Shown here one piece after another: positions 35,212-43,882 of a DNA stretch of 54,150 nt (the stretch's first letter is position 1; each line of letters starts with the position of its first letter). The notes below the pieces were generated by a model. That model did not search any database, had not been told where the DNA came from, and was given only the letters and a program-made list of their open reading frames with translations. This stretch comes from Lachnoclostridium sp. (GTDB lineage: Bacteria > Bacillota > Clostridia > Lachnospirales > Lachnospiraceae), in NCBI GenBank assembly GCA_021770065.1, contig JAETRR010000027.1:1-54150 (forward strand), read 5' to 3'. The position numbers were made by a program, and so were the translations under genes.

Positions 35212-35298
35212 CATGCACGTTAAAAACAGCGTGAGCGGTGAGAGGCGCTGCTGGAGAACTTGCTGAACTTGCAGAACTGGAATGGAGGTTTTACGAAT

Positions 35299-36168
35299 AT
35301 GAAAGGAATTATCCTGGCAGGAGGAGCCGGAACCAGGCTCTATCCGCTGACAAAAGCAATATCCAAACAAATTATGCCCGTCTACGACAAGCCCATGATT
35401 TATTATCCCCTGTCCACACTTATGCTGGCAGGCATCCGTGAGGTACTGGTTATCTCCACTCCCCGGGATCTTCCCGTCTTCGAGGAACTCTTAGGCGACG
35501 GCTCCCAGCTCGGCATGGACATGCACTACGCGGTACAGGAATATCCGAGAGGGCTGGCAGATGCATTCATCATCGGAGAAAAATTTATCGGAACGGATCA
35601 TGCGGCTCTGGTTTTGGGAGATAATATCTTCTATGGGCAAAGCTTTTCCAAAGTACTGAAGAGCGCAGCCGCCCGGACAGAAGGAGCCACCATCTTCGGA
35701 TACTATGTAAAAGATCCCAGGGAATACGGCGTGGTAGCCTTTGACAAAGACGGCAGGGCCCTGTCCATCGAAGAAAAGCCTGTAAACCCCAAGTCCAACT
35801 ATGCGGTACCCGGCCTCTATTTCTACGACAACGATGTGGTGGATATTGCAAAAAACGTAAAACCCTCTACCCGGGGCGAGATTGAGATCACCAGTGTCAA
35901 TAATGAATATCTGCGCCGTGGAACTCTTCATGTAGAAACCCTGGGCCGCGGCTTTGCCTGGCTTGATACGGGCAACCATGATGCGCTTTTAGATGCCGCA
36001 GACTTTGTGGCCGCCTTCCAGAAGCGCCAGGGTCTGTACATCTCCTGTATCGAGGAGATTGCTTACAAGCAGGGCTTTATAGACAAGGAGCAGCTTTTAA
36101 AGCTGGCCGCGCCTCTGATGAAAACGGCTTACGGCCAGTACTTAACCGACGTGGCCAACGGCCTGTAA
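35299..36168 (+). CDS. rfbA: Glucose-1-phosphate thymidylyltransferase
   Basis: This 289-aa enzyme makes dTDP-glucose from dTTP and glucose-1-phosphate. [15 protein letters not shown], the [18 protein letters not shown] block, GDNIFYG and [12 protein letters not shown] are diagnostic. I start at 35299 because AATGGAGG lies ahead; the in-frame ATG at 35260 adds a non-conserved leader. It feeds RmlB encoded just upstream. Confidence 0.96.
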   Translation: MKGIILAGGAGTRLYPLTKAISKQIMPVYDKPMIYYPLSTLMLAGIREVLVISTPRDLPVFEELLGDGSQLGMDMHYAVQEYPRGLADAFIIGEKFIGTDHAALVLGDNIFYGQSFSKVLKSAAARTEGATIFGYYVKDPREYGVVAFDKDGRALSIEEKPVNPKSNYAVPGLYFYDNDVVDIAKNVKPSTRGEIEITSVNNEYLRRGTLHVETLGRGFAWLDTGNHDALLDAADFVAAFQKRQGLYISCIEEIAYKQGFIDKEQLLKLAAPLMKTAYGQYLTDVANGL

Positions 36169-36200
36169 ATGTTAAACTATCTCAAGGGAGAGAATTACAA

Positions 36201-36752
36201 ATGTCAAAGATAACCGTAGAAACCTGCCTCATAGAAGGCTTGAAAATCATAACCCCGTCCGTATTCGGCGACGAGCGCGGGTACTTTATGGAAACCTACA
36301 ACTATAACGATTTCAAAGAAGCCGGCATTGACATGGAATTCGTCCAGGACAACCAGTCTGCTTCGAAGAAAGGCGTACTCCGCGGCCTTCATTTCCAGAT
36401 TAACCATCCTCAGGACAAGATTGTCCGTGTAATCAGCGGGGAAGTCTTCGATGTGGCCGTAGATCTCAGGGAAGGTTCCCCGACCTATGGCCAGTGGCAC
36501 GGCATTGTATTGTCAGCAGAGAATAAAAAACAGTTCTTTATTCCGAAGAATTTCGCCCACGGTTTTCTCGTTTTATCCGATTACGCGGAATTTGCCTACA
36601 AATGTACCGATTTCTATCATGCCAATGACGAGGGCGGCCTTGCCTGGAACGATCCGGACATCGGCGTAGAGTGGCCGATACCGGCAGGAATGAAACTCAC
36701 CATATCCGAGAAGGATCAGAAGTGGGGCGGCATTAAGGAGTTGAAAAGATAG
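36201..36752 (+). CDS. rfbC: dTDP-4-dehydrorhamnose 3,5-epimerase
   Basis: This 183-aa cupin enzyme epimerises C3 and C5 of dTDP-4-keto-6-deoxyglucose. The catalytic His64 (RGLHFQ) and Lys73 (DKIVRV), with the PKNFAHGFLVLSD strand, are typical. GGGAGAG precedes the ATG. The final reductase RmlD is not found in the window, so dTDP-L-rhamnose can only be completed if rmlD lies elsewhere in the genome. Confidence 0.95.
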   Translation: MSKITVETCLIEGLKIITPSVFGDERGYFMETYNYNDFKEAGIDMEFVQDNQSASKKGVLRGLHFQINHPQDKIVRVISGEVFDVAVDLREGSPTYGQWHGIVLSAENKKQFFIPKNFAHGFLVLSDYAEFAYKCTDFYHANDEGGLAWNDPDIGVEWPIPAGMKLTISEKDQKWGGIKELKR

Positions 36753-36753
36753 C

Positions 36754-37575
36754 ATGGAAGACAGCAGACAGCTGACGGCTGAGGTGTTTATAGATACAGG
36801 CAAAGATTTCCGCCCGGAGGATTCTCTGCAGGCGGAATACACCTGTTCTTTGGGAGAAACCATTACCCTGGAGTTTGACTTAAGTGTATTTGAGCATACC
36901 TGCGGCTTTCGCTTTGATCCCCTGCTGGAGGACAGCAGCATGGTAAAGCTTATGGAGCTTACTCTTGGCTACGAGGATGGAGAATCCAGAACCATAGAGC
37001 CCGGCCGTATAAAAACCAACAGCGATGTAGACTTTGAGCCGGTTTTCGTCTATCTTCACAAGGACCCCAAATTCTTTGTGGATGAAGCCCTCTGCCTGAA
37101 ATTGACGAAAGCAAAGGTAAGCTTCCAGGTTCTGGAGCTTGGCCTGGGAGAAAAAGAATACTGGCAGGAGATCAAAAAGCACAGCGTATCGGAGAAGGAA
37201 AAAGCACAGCTTCTCAACAAGCTGGAGCTGGCTATGAACCAGAACCGGGAGCTTGAGCAGGAAAACAGGATACTTAAGATAGAAGAGGCAGACATCTATG
37301 CCACCGGTATCTGGAAGCTTCAGCACGATGCCAGAGGCCCGATGAAGGTGATTTTCGCAAAGGGAAACATCCTGACTTTCCTGGCAGCAGTCTACCTGGC
37401 TCTCTGCAGCGAACTGTTTATTTTTAATAATGCCTACTACTCCACGCCGCGTCCCAACGATCAGGTGCTTGTTTTCAGCTTCCTGCGCTTTGGCATGGTG
37501 TGGCTCGGCGCCTTTGTGCTGATTGCAGTCATAAACGGGCTGATTCAGAAAGGATATCGACGTGAGCTTACTTAG
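36754..37575 (+). CDS. Unknown beta-rich, coiled-coil protein with two membrane helices
   Basis: This 273-aa protein matches no function I know. Residues 1-130 look beta-rich (alternating hydrophobics, Thr/Val/Phe), 140-180 form a Glu/Lys/Leu/Asn coiled coil, then a short GIWKLQHDARGP motif and two hydrophobic helices (about 205-222 and 242-262) close the protein. The GT2 at 39201 also has a coiled coil followed by FAWKMSSPLRKG, a similar pattern. It overlaps the Wzm gene by 14 nt and starts 1 nt after rmlC. I infer a link with the ABC exporter or chain-length control. Confidence 0.65.
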   Translation: MEDSRQLTAEVFIDTGKDFRPEDSLQAEYTCSLGETITLEFDLSVFEHTCGFRFDPLLEDSSMVKLMELTLGYEDGESRTIEPGRIKTNSDVDFEPVFVYLHKDPKFFVDEALCLKLTKAKVSFQVLELGLGEKEYWQEIKKHSVSEKEKAQLLNKLELAMNQNRELEQENRILKIEEADIYATGIWKLQHDARGPMKVIFAKGNILTFLAAVYLALCSELFIFNNAYYSTPRPNDQVLVFSFLRFGMVWLGAFVLIAVINGLIQKGYRRELT

Positions 37576-38350
37576 TGTGTTTGTAAAATACCGGAATCTC
37601 ATCGGCCAGCTGGTGAGCCGGGATATCAAAACAAAATACCGCCGTTCCATTCTGGGTCTTTTGTGGACGGTTCTGAATCCGCTGCTGATGATGACCGTTC
37701 TGTCTATTGTGTTTTCCTATTTCTTTTCACGGTATGGAAACATTGAAAACTTTCCGGTTTACCTGCTCTGCGGACAGTTGATTTTTAACTTTTTTAATGA
37801 GTCCACCAGCATTGCCATGGGTTCCATTGTCCACAGCGGCGAGCTGATTAAAAAGGTATATGTGCCGAAGTATCTATTTCCCATCTCCAAGGTACTCTCA
37901 AGCGGAGTGAATCTTTTGTCCTCCATGGCGGCCCTGGTAATTGTGATGGTGGTGACCAGGGCACGTGTGACGCCGACGGTCCTGCTGGCGGTGTTTCCTC
38001 TTTTGTATGTTTTGCTCTTTTCCACAGGAGTCAGCTTGTTTTTGTCCGCGGCAGCCGTCAGCTTTCGGGATTTGATGCATCTTTACAGTGTGATTACCAC
38101 AGCCTGGATGTATCTGACGCCGGTGATTTATCCTATGGAGATTCTGGATGCGGCGCCCGCATGGGTAGTGTTTATTGTGAATGCCAATCCCATGACGGGG
38201 TTTATCAAAATATTCCGCTGTGTGGTTCTTGAGGGAGTGACGGCCCCGGCTGTTCTCCATGTGCAGAGCCTGGCGTGGTGCGCCATAGCTCTTATTGCAG
38301 GTTCCCTTGTGTTTAAGAAATCGCAGGATACCTTTATCTTGAAAATATAG
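37562..38350 (+). CDS. Polysaccharide ABC exporter permease (Wzm/TagG type)
   Basis: A 262-aa ABC-2 type permease with about six membrane helices, starting (GTG, MSLLSVFVKYRNL) inside the end of the previous gene. The RDIKTKYRRSILGLLWTVLNPLLMM opening, with its amphipathic start, is typical of Wzm/TagG/RgpC proteins, which export Und-PP-linked polymers completed in the cytoplasm. The partner ATPase is at 38436. This route differs from Wzx/Wzy and fits a rhamnan-like polymer. Confidence 0.92.
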   Translation: MSLLSVFVKYRNLIGQLVSRDIKTKYRRSILGLLWTVLNPLLMMTVLSIVFSYFFSRYGNIENFPVYLLCGQLIFNFFNESTSIAMGSIVHSGELIKKVYVPKYLFPISKVLSSGVNLLSSMAALVIVMVVTRARVTPTVLLAVFPLLYVLLFSTGVSLFLSAAAVSFRDLMHLYSVITTAWMYLTPVIYPMEILDAAPAWVVFIVNANPMTGFIKIFRCVVLEGVTAPAVLHVQSLAWCAIALIAGSLVFKKSQDTFILKI

Positions 38351-38435
38351 AGCAGCAGCTTCAGAGGCGGCATCAAAAGCCCGGGAGGGCAGGTGTGCAG
38401 TTCCAAAGAAGGATCGTGACATTAGGAGACAGACT

Positions 38436-39176
38436 ATGAAGATAGAAAATGCCATAGAGGTGAAAGATGTATCCATGTGTTTTAACCTTTCCCGGGAAAA
38501 GGTGGACAGTATCAAGGAATACGTCATCAAAGCCTTGAAGCGCCAGCTTTTTTATGAAGAATTCTGGGCCCTGCAGAATGTGAGCTTTGAGATACGCAAA
38601 GGGGATTCCGTGGGGCTTGTGGGCATGAACGGCTCCGGGAAGAGTACCATGCTGAAAATCATCGCCGGGGTGCTCCGCCCGACCAGGGGGAGCGTGGAGA
38701 CCACCGGTACGATTGCACCTATGATTGAGCTGGGAGCGGGCTTTGACCATGATCTGACGGCGCGAGAAAATATTTTTCTCAATGGCGCTCTCATCGGCTA
38801 TCCGAAGGAGATGCTGGAAGAAAGGTTTAACGATATCATTGCTTTTGCCGGGCTGGAACGGTTTGTGGATGTGCCCATTAAAAACTTCTCCTCCGGTATG
38901 CTGGCACGTCTGGGATTTTCCATTGCCACCATTGTGGATGCGGATATACTCATTGTGGATGAGATTCTGGCGGTCGGAGATTATCAGTTCCAGAATAAAT
39001 GCAAGAAACGTATCCGGGAAATGATGGAGCGGAATACGACGGTGCTGTTTGTATCACACAGCATTGAACAGGTGAAGGAGATCTGCAGGCACGCCATCTG
39101 GATCGATCACGGACATGTGCGGATGATGGGCGAGGCGGAGGAGATCTGCGACGCCTATGAAGCTCCCGATGAGTGA
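38436..39176 (+). CDS. Polysaccharide ABC exporter ATPase (Wzt/TagH type)
   Basis: A 246-aa ATPase. Walker A GMNGSGKST (63-71), the signature FSSGMLARLGFS, Walker B ADILIVDEILAVGD and the switch His in FVSHS are all complete. It is short and lacks the C-terminal carbohydrate-binding domain of long Wzt proteins, so export should not depend on a cap recognised by this subunit. An 85-nt gap with no clear signal separates it from the permease, and AGGAGA precedes the ATG. Confidence 0.93.
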   Translation: MKIENAIEVKDVSMCFNLSREKVDSIKEYVIKALKRQLFYEEFWALQNVSFEIRKGDSVGLVGMNGSGKSTMLKIIAGVLRPTRGSVETTGTIAPMIELGAGFDHDLTARENIFLNGALIGYPKEMLEERFNDIIAFAGLERFVDVPIKNFSSGMLARLGFSIATIVDADILIVDEILAVGDYQFQNKCKKRIREMMERNTTVLFVSHSIEQVKEICRHAIWIDHGHVRMMGEAEEICDAYEAPDE

Positions 39177-39200
39177 AAATGCGGAAATAAGAGGTAACAT

Positions 39201-41162
39201 ATGGATAACCAGGAATTACAGAATGATTATAAAAAATTGTATGAGGCGGAACGGGAGAAGACAGAGGTGCTCCTTGGCAAGATTGAGGAGTCGGAGAAGG
39301 AGATCGAGGAGCTTCGCTTTAAACTGGATCGCATTAAGGGCAGTTTTGCCTGGAAGATGTCCTCGCCCTTGCGGAAAGGGCTTCACTTCTATGAGAAAAC
39401 GAGAGATCGTCTCACCCGGTATGGCTCTATCCCGGGTCTGATGCGGAAGGTACGCAGCAAGATTCAGGAGCGTAAAAATATGAAGCGCCACGGAACGGCC
39501 AGCTTCCCCTCGCCGGAGGAGGCAAAGGCACAGCGGGAGACGGTTTTTGAAAAAAAGGTAAAGTTCAGTATCCTGGTGCCCCTTTACAATACGCCGGAAA
39601 AGTTTCTTAAGGATATGCTGGATTCCGTTAAAAACCAGACTTATGAAAACTGGGAGCTGTGTCTGGCGGACGGCAGCGACCATGAGCACGCCTATGTAGG
39701 GGAGATCTGCCGGCAGTATGGAGCAGAGGACAGCCGCATCGTCTACCATGTTCTGGATCACAATTACGGGATTTCCGGCAACACCAACGAATGCTTAAAG
39801 CTGGCAACAGGCGATTATATCGGCCTTTTTGACCACGATGATATTCTGCATCCGGCAGCTCTTTTTGAGTATGCAAAGGCTGTCAATGAGACAGGGGCGG
39901 ATTATATTTACTGTGATGAGATTACCTTTGAGGGCGACAGCATTGATCATATGATTGTGCTGCACTTTAAGCCGGATTTTGCCATTGATAATTTAAGAGG
40001 GAATAATTATATCTGCCATTTTTCGGCATTTTCCAGGGAGCTTCTCGATGAAGCCGGGGTATTCCGGAGCGAGTACGACGGAAGCCAGGATCATGATATG
40101 ATCCTGAGGCTTACCGCAAAGGCCGAAAAGGTGTATCATGTGCCGAAAGCCCTGTACTACTGGAGATCTCACAAGGCTTCCGTGGCTCAGGATATCAATG
40201 CCAAGACCTATGCGGTGGACGCGGCAAAGCGCGCCGTTCACGATCATATCCTGGATGTCTATGGGATGGATGCCAAGGTGGAGAGCACCCGGGCATTTCC
40301 GACGATTTTCAGGATCCGTTATCCGCTTTTGGAGAAGCCGCTGATTTCTATTGTGATTCCGAACAAAGACCACATGGAGGATTTGTCCCGGTGTGTGGAA
40401 TCCATTGTGAATAAGTCCACCTATCCCAATTATGAGATTATCGTGGTGGAGAATAACAGCGAGACGAAGGAGATTTTCGACTATTACAAGGCACTGGAGC
40501 ACAATGAGAGGATCCGCATTGTAAAGTATGAGGGAGACTTTAACTATTCCCGTATCAATAATTTCGGCGTATCTTTTACAAAGGGAAAATACGTGCTTCT
40601 CTTGAATAACGATATGAAAGTTATCACCCGGGAGTGGATGGAGGAGCTTCTCATGTACGCCCAGAGGCCGGACGTGGCGGCGGTGGGAGGAAAGCTTTAC
40701 TATGCGGATAATTCCATCCAGCACGCCGGCATTGTAATCGGGCTCGGGGCCCACCGGGCGGCGGGGCATACCCACTATAAGGATGATAAGATGCACCTGG
40801 GCTATATGGGACGGCTCTGCTATGCCCAGGATGTAACGGCCGTCACGGGAGCCTGCCTTCTGGTGGGAAGAAAACAGTATGATGAGGTCGGGGGCTTAGA
40901 TGAGGCTTTCAGCGTAGCCTTCAATGATGTGGACTTTTGTTTAAAGCTTCGGAAGGCCGGATATCTGAATGTGTTTACGCCGTTTTGCGAGCTGTTTCAT
41001 TATGAGTCCAAGACAAGAGGTATGGAGGAAGGGGAGAAGCTCGAACGCTTCCGGCGTGAAGTGGCTCTTTTCCGTGAGAAGTGGAAAGCCGAGCTGGAGG
41101 CCGGAGATCCCTACTTCAATCCTAATTTTTCTCTGGATTACTCGGATTATACGATCAAATAG
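39201..41162 (+). CDS. Double-domain GT2 glycosyltransferase, rhamnosyltransferase-like
   Basis: A 653-aa cytoplasmic protein. Residues 1-55 form a coiled coil ending in FAWKMSSPLRKG, a first GT-A domain runs from about 118 (FSILVPLYNTPE) with DHDDIL, and a second from about 380 (ISIVIPNKDHMED) with LLNNDM and FNDVDFCLKLR. Tandem GT2 domains fit enzymes that make two alternating linkages, as in rhamnan synthesis. It follows the Wzm/Wzt genes with AGAGG ahead, so it likely builds the exported chain. The donor is inferred to be dTDP-rhamnose, which depends on an rmlD elsewhere. Confidence 0.85.
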   Translation: MDNQELQNDYKKLYEAEREKTEVLLGKIEESEKEIEELRFKLDRIKGSFAWKMSSPLRKGLHFYEKTRDRLTRYGSIPGLMRKVRSKIQERKNMKRHGTASFPSPEEAKAQRETVFEKKVKFSILVPLYNTPEKFLKDMLDSVKNQTYENWELCLADGSDHEHAYVGEICRQYGAEDSRIVYHVLDHNYGISGNTNECLKLATGDYIGLFDHDDILHPAALFEYAKAVNETGADYIYCDEITFEGDSIDHMIVLHFKPDFAIDNLRGNNYICHFSAFSRELLDEAGVFRSEYDGSQDHDMILRLTAKAEKVYHVPKALYYWRSHKASVAQDINAKTYAVDAAKRAVHDHILDVYGMDAKVESTRAFPTIFRIRYPLLEKPLISIVIPNKDHMEDLSRCVESIVNKSTYPNYEIIVVENNSETKEIFDYYKALEHNERIRIVKYEGDFNYSRINNFGVSFTKGKYVLLLNNDMKVITREWMEELLMYAQRPDVAAVGGKLYYADNSIQHAGIVIGLGAHRAAGHTHYKDDKMHLGYMGRLCYAQDVTAVTGACLLVGRKQYDEVGGLDEAFSVAFNDVDFCLKLRKAGYLNVFTPFCELFHYESKTRGMEEGEKLERFRREVALFREKWKAELEAGDPYFNPNFSLDYSDYTIK

Positions 41163-41186
41163 GGAATGCGGCGGGAAAGCAGGACA

Positions 41187-42941
41187 ATGACAGAAAAGAA
41201 ATACGAAATCATAAAAAAAATAATAGCGGTATCGGCGGCATTTCTGGCTGTGGAGGGCTTTCAGCTTCTCTTTTTAATACGGGGAGAGAGCACCATGCTT
41301 TCCAACAGTGTATTTTGCATACTCGTTTTTTCGGCATTTCTCTTTCTGAATCTTTATATTGCCGGCCGGCGTCCGGATCGGAGGACGCTCCTGTATGGCA
41401 TGGCAGGCGGATTTGCGGCGGCAGTTATGACTTCTTTCGGAGTTTCGCTGAATTATCTGGATACGATCTGGTGCAAAAACACGTTTTGGGCCATTTTGTG
41501 CTTGACGCCCTTCTTTGGAGGATGCATAAGCCTGGCCCTTATCTTTCTGAAAGAGGGATGGAGCGTTTCCGGGGCAGAAGAGAAGCCGGGGCGACGCTGG
41601 TTCCTTCTGTGCTGGCTGTTTTTGTTTCTGTCCTGGATACCTGTGCTTCTGGCTTCCTGGCCGGGAATCTTTTCATACGATTCCGGCCTGCAGCTTGTCA
41701 GTTATGTGGACAGTCAGGTATCGGGGCATCACCCGATTCTCCATACGTTTCTTCTGGGAATCACCAGACAGGCCGGGATCAGCCTGTTTGGAAGTAAGAA
41801 TGCGGGAGCAGTGCTGTACTGCATGATTCAGATGCTGTTGATGTCGGGAATGTATGCCTATGTCTGCCGGTATCTGAAGAAGAAGCGGGCTCCCGGGTGG
41901 CTGCAGATCGGGACCTTTGTATTCCTGGCATTTCATCCGATGAACAGCCTTATGGCACTGTGCGCTACAAAGGATTCCGTTTTTTCTGCTTTGTTCGCCG
42001 TATTTACGGTGCAGCTTTTTGAAATGGCGGAGGACAGACAAGGATTCTTTTCTTCCCTGGGGAGGCAGGCGGTTTTCTGTCTGAGTGTATTTTCTCTCTT
42101 TGCGTTTCGCAATAACGGGTTCCATACCTTTTTGCTGAGCGTGCCTTTTTTCCTGTGGGCATACAGGAAGTACTGGAAACGCATGGGAATTCTGATTCTT
42201 ATCTGCTTAAGCCTCTACGGATTGTATACCGGCCCGGTATACAGGGTTCTGGGGATAGAGAAGGGAGATCCCAGGGAAATGTGCTGTGTGCTGATGCAGT
42301 CTGCCGCCAGGGTTTATAATCTGGATTATCTGGGACTGACAGAGGAGGAGAGAGAGGCGTTCCTTTCGATTATCCGGGAAGAGGGGATGCAGTCTTATCT
42401 GTCCTGGTTTGCGGATCCGGTAAAAATCCATTTTAACGGCAGAAAGTTTTTTGAAAATCCGGGGCCCTTTTTAAAAGCGTGGTGCAGTGCAGGGATGCGG
42501 CATAAAAAGATATATATCGATTCTTTTCTGGCGAATACCTATGGGTACTGGTATCCGGGAAATTCAAACCATGAAAAGGAATATTTTGAGTATTTCTGTT
42601 CTACGGTTCGGGAGGATGTGGATCTGACAATGGAACCGAAGCTTCCGGCACTGTCGGAATTTTACCGGAAGATCGGGATTGAGTATTCCTTTAAAAAGAT
42701 ACCGGTTGTCGCAGCTTCCTTTAATCTGGGTTTGTATACCTGGCTTCTGTTATCTGCATTTCTCCTGCTGCTTTACCGGAGGCAGTATAGAGAGCTGATT
42801 CTGGCTATACCATTGTTTATGTACCTGGTAACTACGATGCTGGGACCCATAGTAACAATGCGGTATCAGTATCCGCTGATTGCCTGTGGGCCGCTGGTAC
42901 TATTTCTCATATGGAGGGGGAAACAAGAATGGATAAAATAG
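41187..42941 (+). CDS. DUF6020-like polytopic membrane protein
   Basis: A protein of about 584 aa with some twelve hydrophobic segments. The outside loop has SYDSGLQLVSYVDSQVSGHHPILHT, whose Asp and paired His residues resemble the conserved loop of DUF6020-type GT-C candidates. It may transfer an Und-P-linked sugar or alcohol outside the cell. The start may be ATG 41166 or 41187; I use 41187, behind AGCAGGA, as hydrophobic coding begins soon after. An A8 run near 41212 could slip. It overlaps the next GT2 by 13 nt. Confidence 0.65.
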   Translation: MTEKKYEIIKKIIAVSAAFLAVEGFQLLFLIRGESTMLSNSVFCILVFSAFLFLNLYIAGRRPDRRTLLYGMAGGFAAAVMTSFGVSLNYLDTIWCKNTFWAILCLTPFFGGCISLALIFLKEGWSVSGAEEKPGRRWFLLCWLFLFLSWIPVLLASWPGIFSYDSGLQLVSYVDSQVSGHHPILHTFLLGITRQAGISLFGSKNAGAVLYCMIQMLLMSGMYAYVCRYLKKKRAPGWLQIGTFVFLAFHPMNSLMALCATKDSVFSALFAVFTVQLFEMAEDRQGFFSSLGRQAVFCLSVFSLFAFRNNGFHTFLLSVPFFLWAYRKYWKRMGILILICLSLYGLYTGPVYRVLGIEKGDPREMCCVLMQSAARVYNLDYLGLTEEEREAFLSIIREEGMQSYLSWFADPVKIHFNGRKFFENPGPFLKAWCSAGMRHKKIYIDSFLANTYGYWYPGNSNHEKEYFEYFCSTVREDVDLTMEPKLPALSEFYRKIGIEYSFKKIPVVAASFNLGLYTWLLLSAFLLLLYRRQYRELILAIPLFMYLVTTMLGPIVTMRYQYPLIACGPLVLFLIWRGKQEWIK

Positions 42942-43882
42942 CAGTGCTGATTCCCTGTTATAATGAGAGCAAAACAGTCAGAAAAGTAGTGGAGGATTTC
43001 CGCCGGGAGCTGCCGGAAGCAGTGATCTATGTCTATGATAATAATTCCACTGACAAAACAGATGAGATTGCCGTGGTTGCCGGGGCCGTGGTGCGCTATG
43101 AGCGCCATCAAGGCAAGGGAAATGTAATACGCCGGATGTTTAGAGAGATAGATGCACAGGCCTATGTGATGGTGGATGGAGATGATACCTATCCGGCCGA
43201 GTCAGCGTCTGAGATGGTGAGAAGAGTGCTTGAGGAACAGGCAGATATGGTGGTAGGAGACAGGCTTTCTTCTACCTACTATACAGAAAATAAGCGTCCT
43301 TTCCATAATTTCGGGAATTCCTTTGTGAAGAACTGTATCAACCGGTTTTTTGATACGAATATTCAGGATATTATGACAGGCTACCGTGCCTTCAGCTACT
43401 CCTTTGTAAAGACTTTTCCTGTGCTGTCACGGGGATTTGAGATTGAAACGGAAATGAGCATTCATGCGGCGGACAAGCATATGCAGGTAGATAATGTAAT
43501 TATTGATTACCGGGATCGCCCGGAGGGAAGCGTGTCGAAGCTCAATACCTTTTCCGACGGATTTAAGGTGCTGGCGCGGATGCTGAGCCTGTATAAAAAT
43601 TATAAGCCCTTTTGCTTTTTCTCTATCCTGTCCGGTTTTTTGGCAGCTTTAGGCATTGGTTTTTTTATACCTGTAATGGTAGAGTATGTTAGGACAGGCC
43701 TGGTTCCCAAATTTCCCACCTTAATCGTGTGCTGCTTTGTGCTGGTTGCGGCTCTTCAGTCTTTTTTTGCGGGAATGGTTCTGCAGAGTATAGAGCAGAA
43801 GAATAAGCAGGATTTTGAGATGCTGCTGATCCAGGCGAGAGAAAGATATGAGAGCCTGCTTAAGCGGAGGAAGGATGAATGA
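42929..43882 (+). CDS. Dpm1-type GT2 glycosyltransferase with membrane tail
   Basis: A 317-aa GT-A protein similar to polyprenyl-phosphate hexosyltransferases. Asp37 (YDNNSTDKTDE), Asp83/Asp85/Asp86 (VDGDDTYP) and two C-terminal helices (about 230-255 and 265-290) are present. RPEGSVSKLNTFSDGFKVL is the usual segment after the catalytic domain. It should load a sugar on Und-P for the GT-C-like proteins around it. The start is 42929, behind GGAGGGGG, overlapping the previous gene; its stop overlaps the next start. Confidence 0.87.
   Translation: MDKIAVLIPCYNESKTVRKVVEDFRRELPEAVIYVYDNNSTDKTDEIAVVAGAVVRYERHQGKGNVIRRMFREIDAQAYVMVDGDDTYPAESASEMVRRVLEEQADMVVGDRLSSTYYTENKRPFHNFGNSFVKNCINRFFDTNIQDIMTGYRAFSYSFVKTFPVLSRGFEIETEMSIHAADKHMQVDNVIIDYRDRPEGSVSKLNTFSDGFKVLARMLSLYKNYKPFCFFSILSGFLAALGIGFFIPVMVEYVRTGLVPKFPTLIVCCFVLVAALQSFFAGMVLQSIEQKNKQDFEMLLIQARERYESLLKRRKDE

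Noticed and set aside
41206..41222. A8 tract as a phase-variable switch
   Set aside because: A single short homopolymer in an AT-rich start region is common; the frame is intact, and without several isolates there is no sign of variation.
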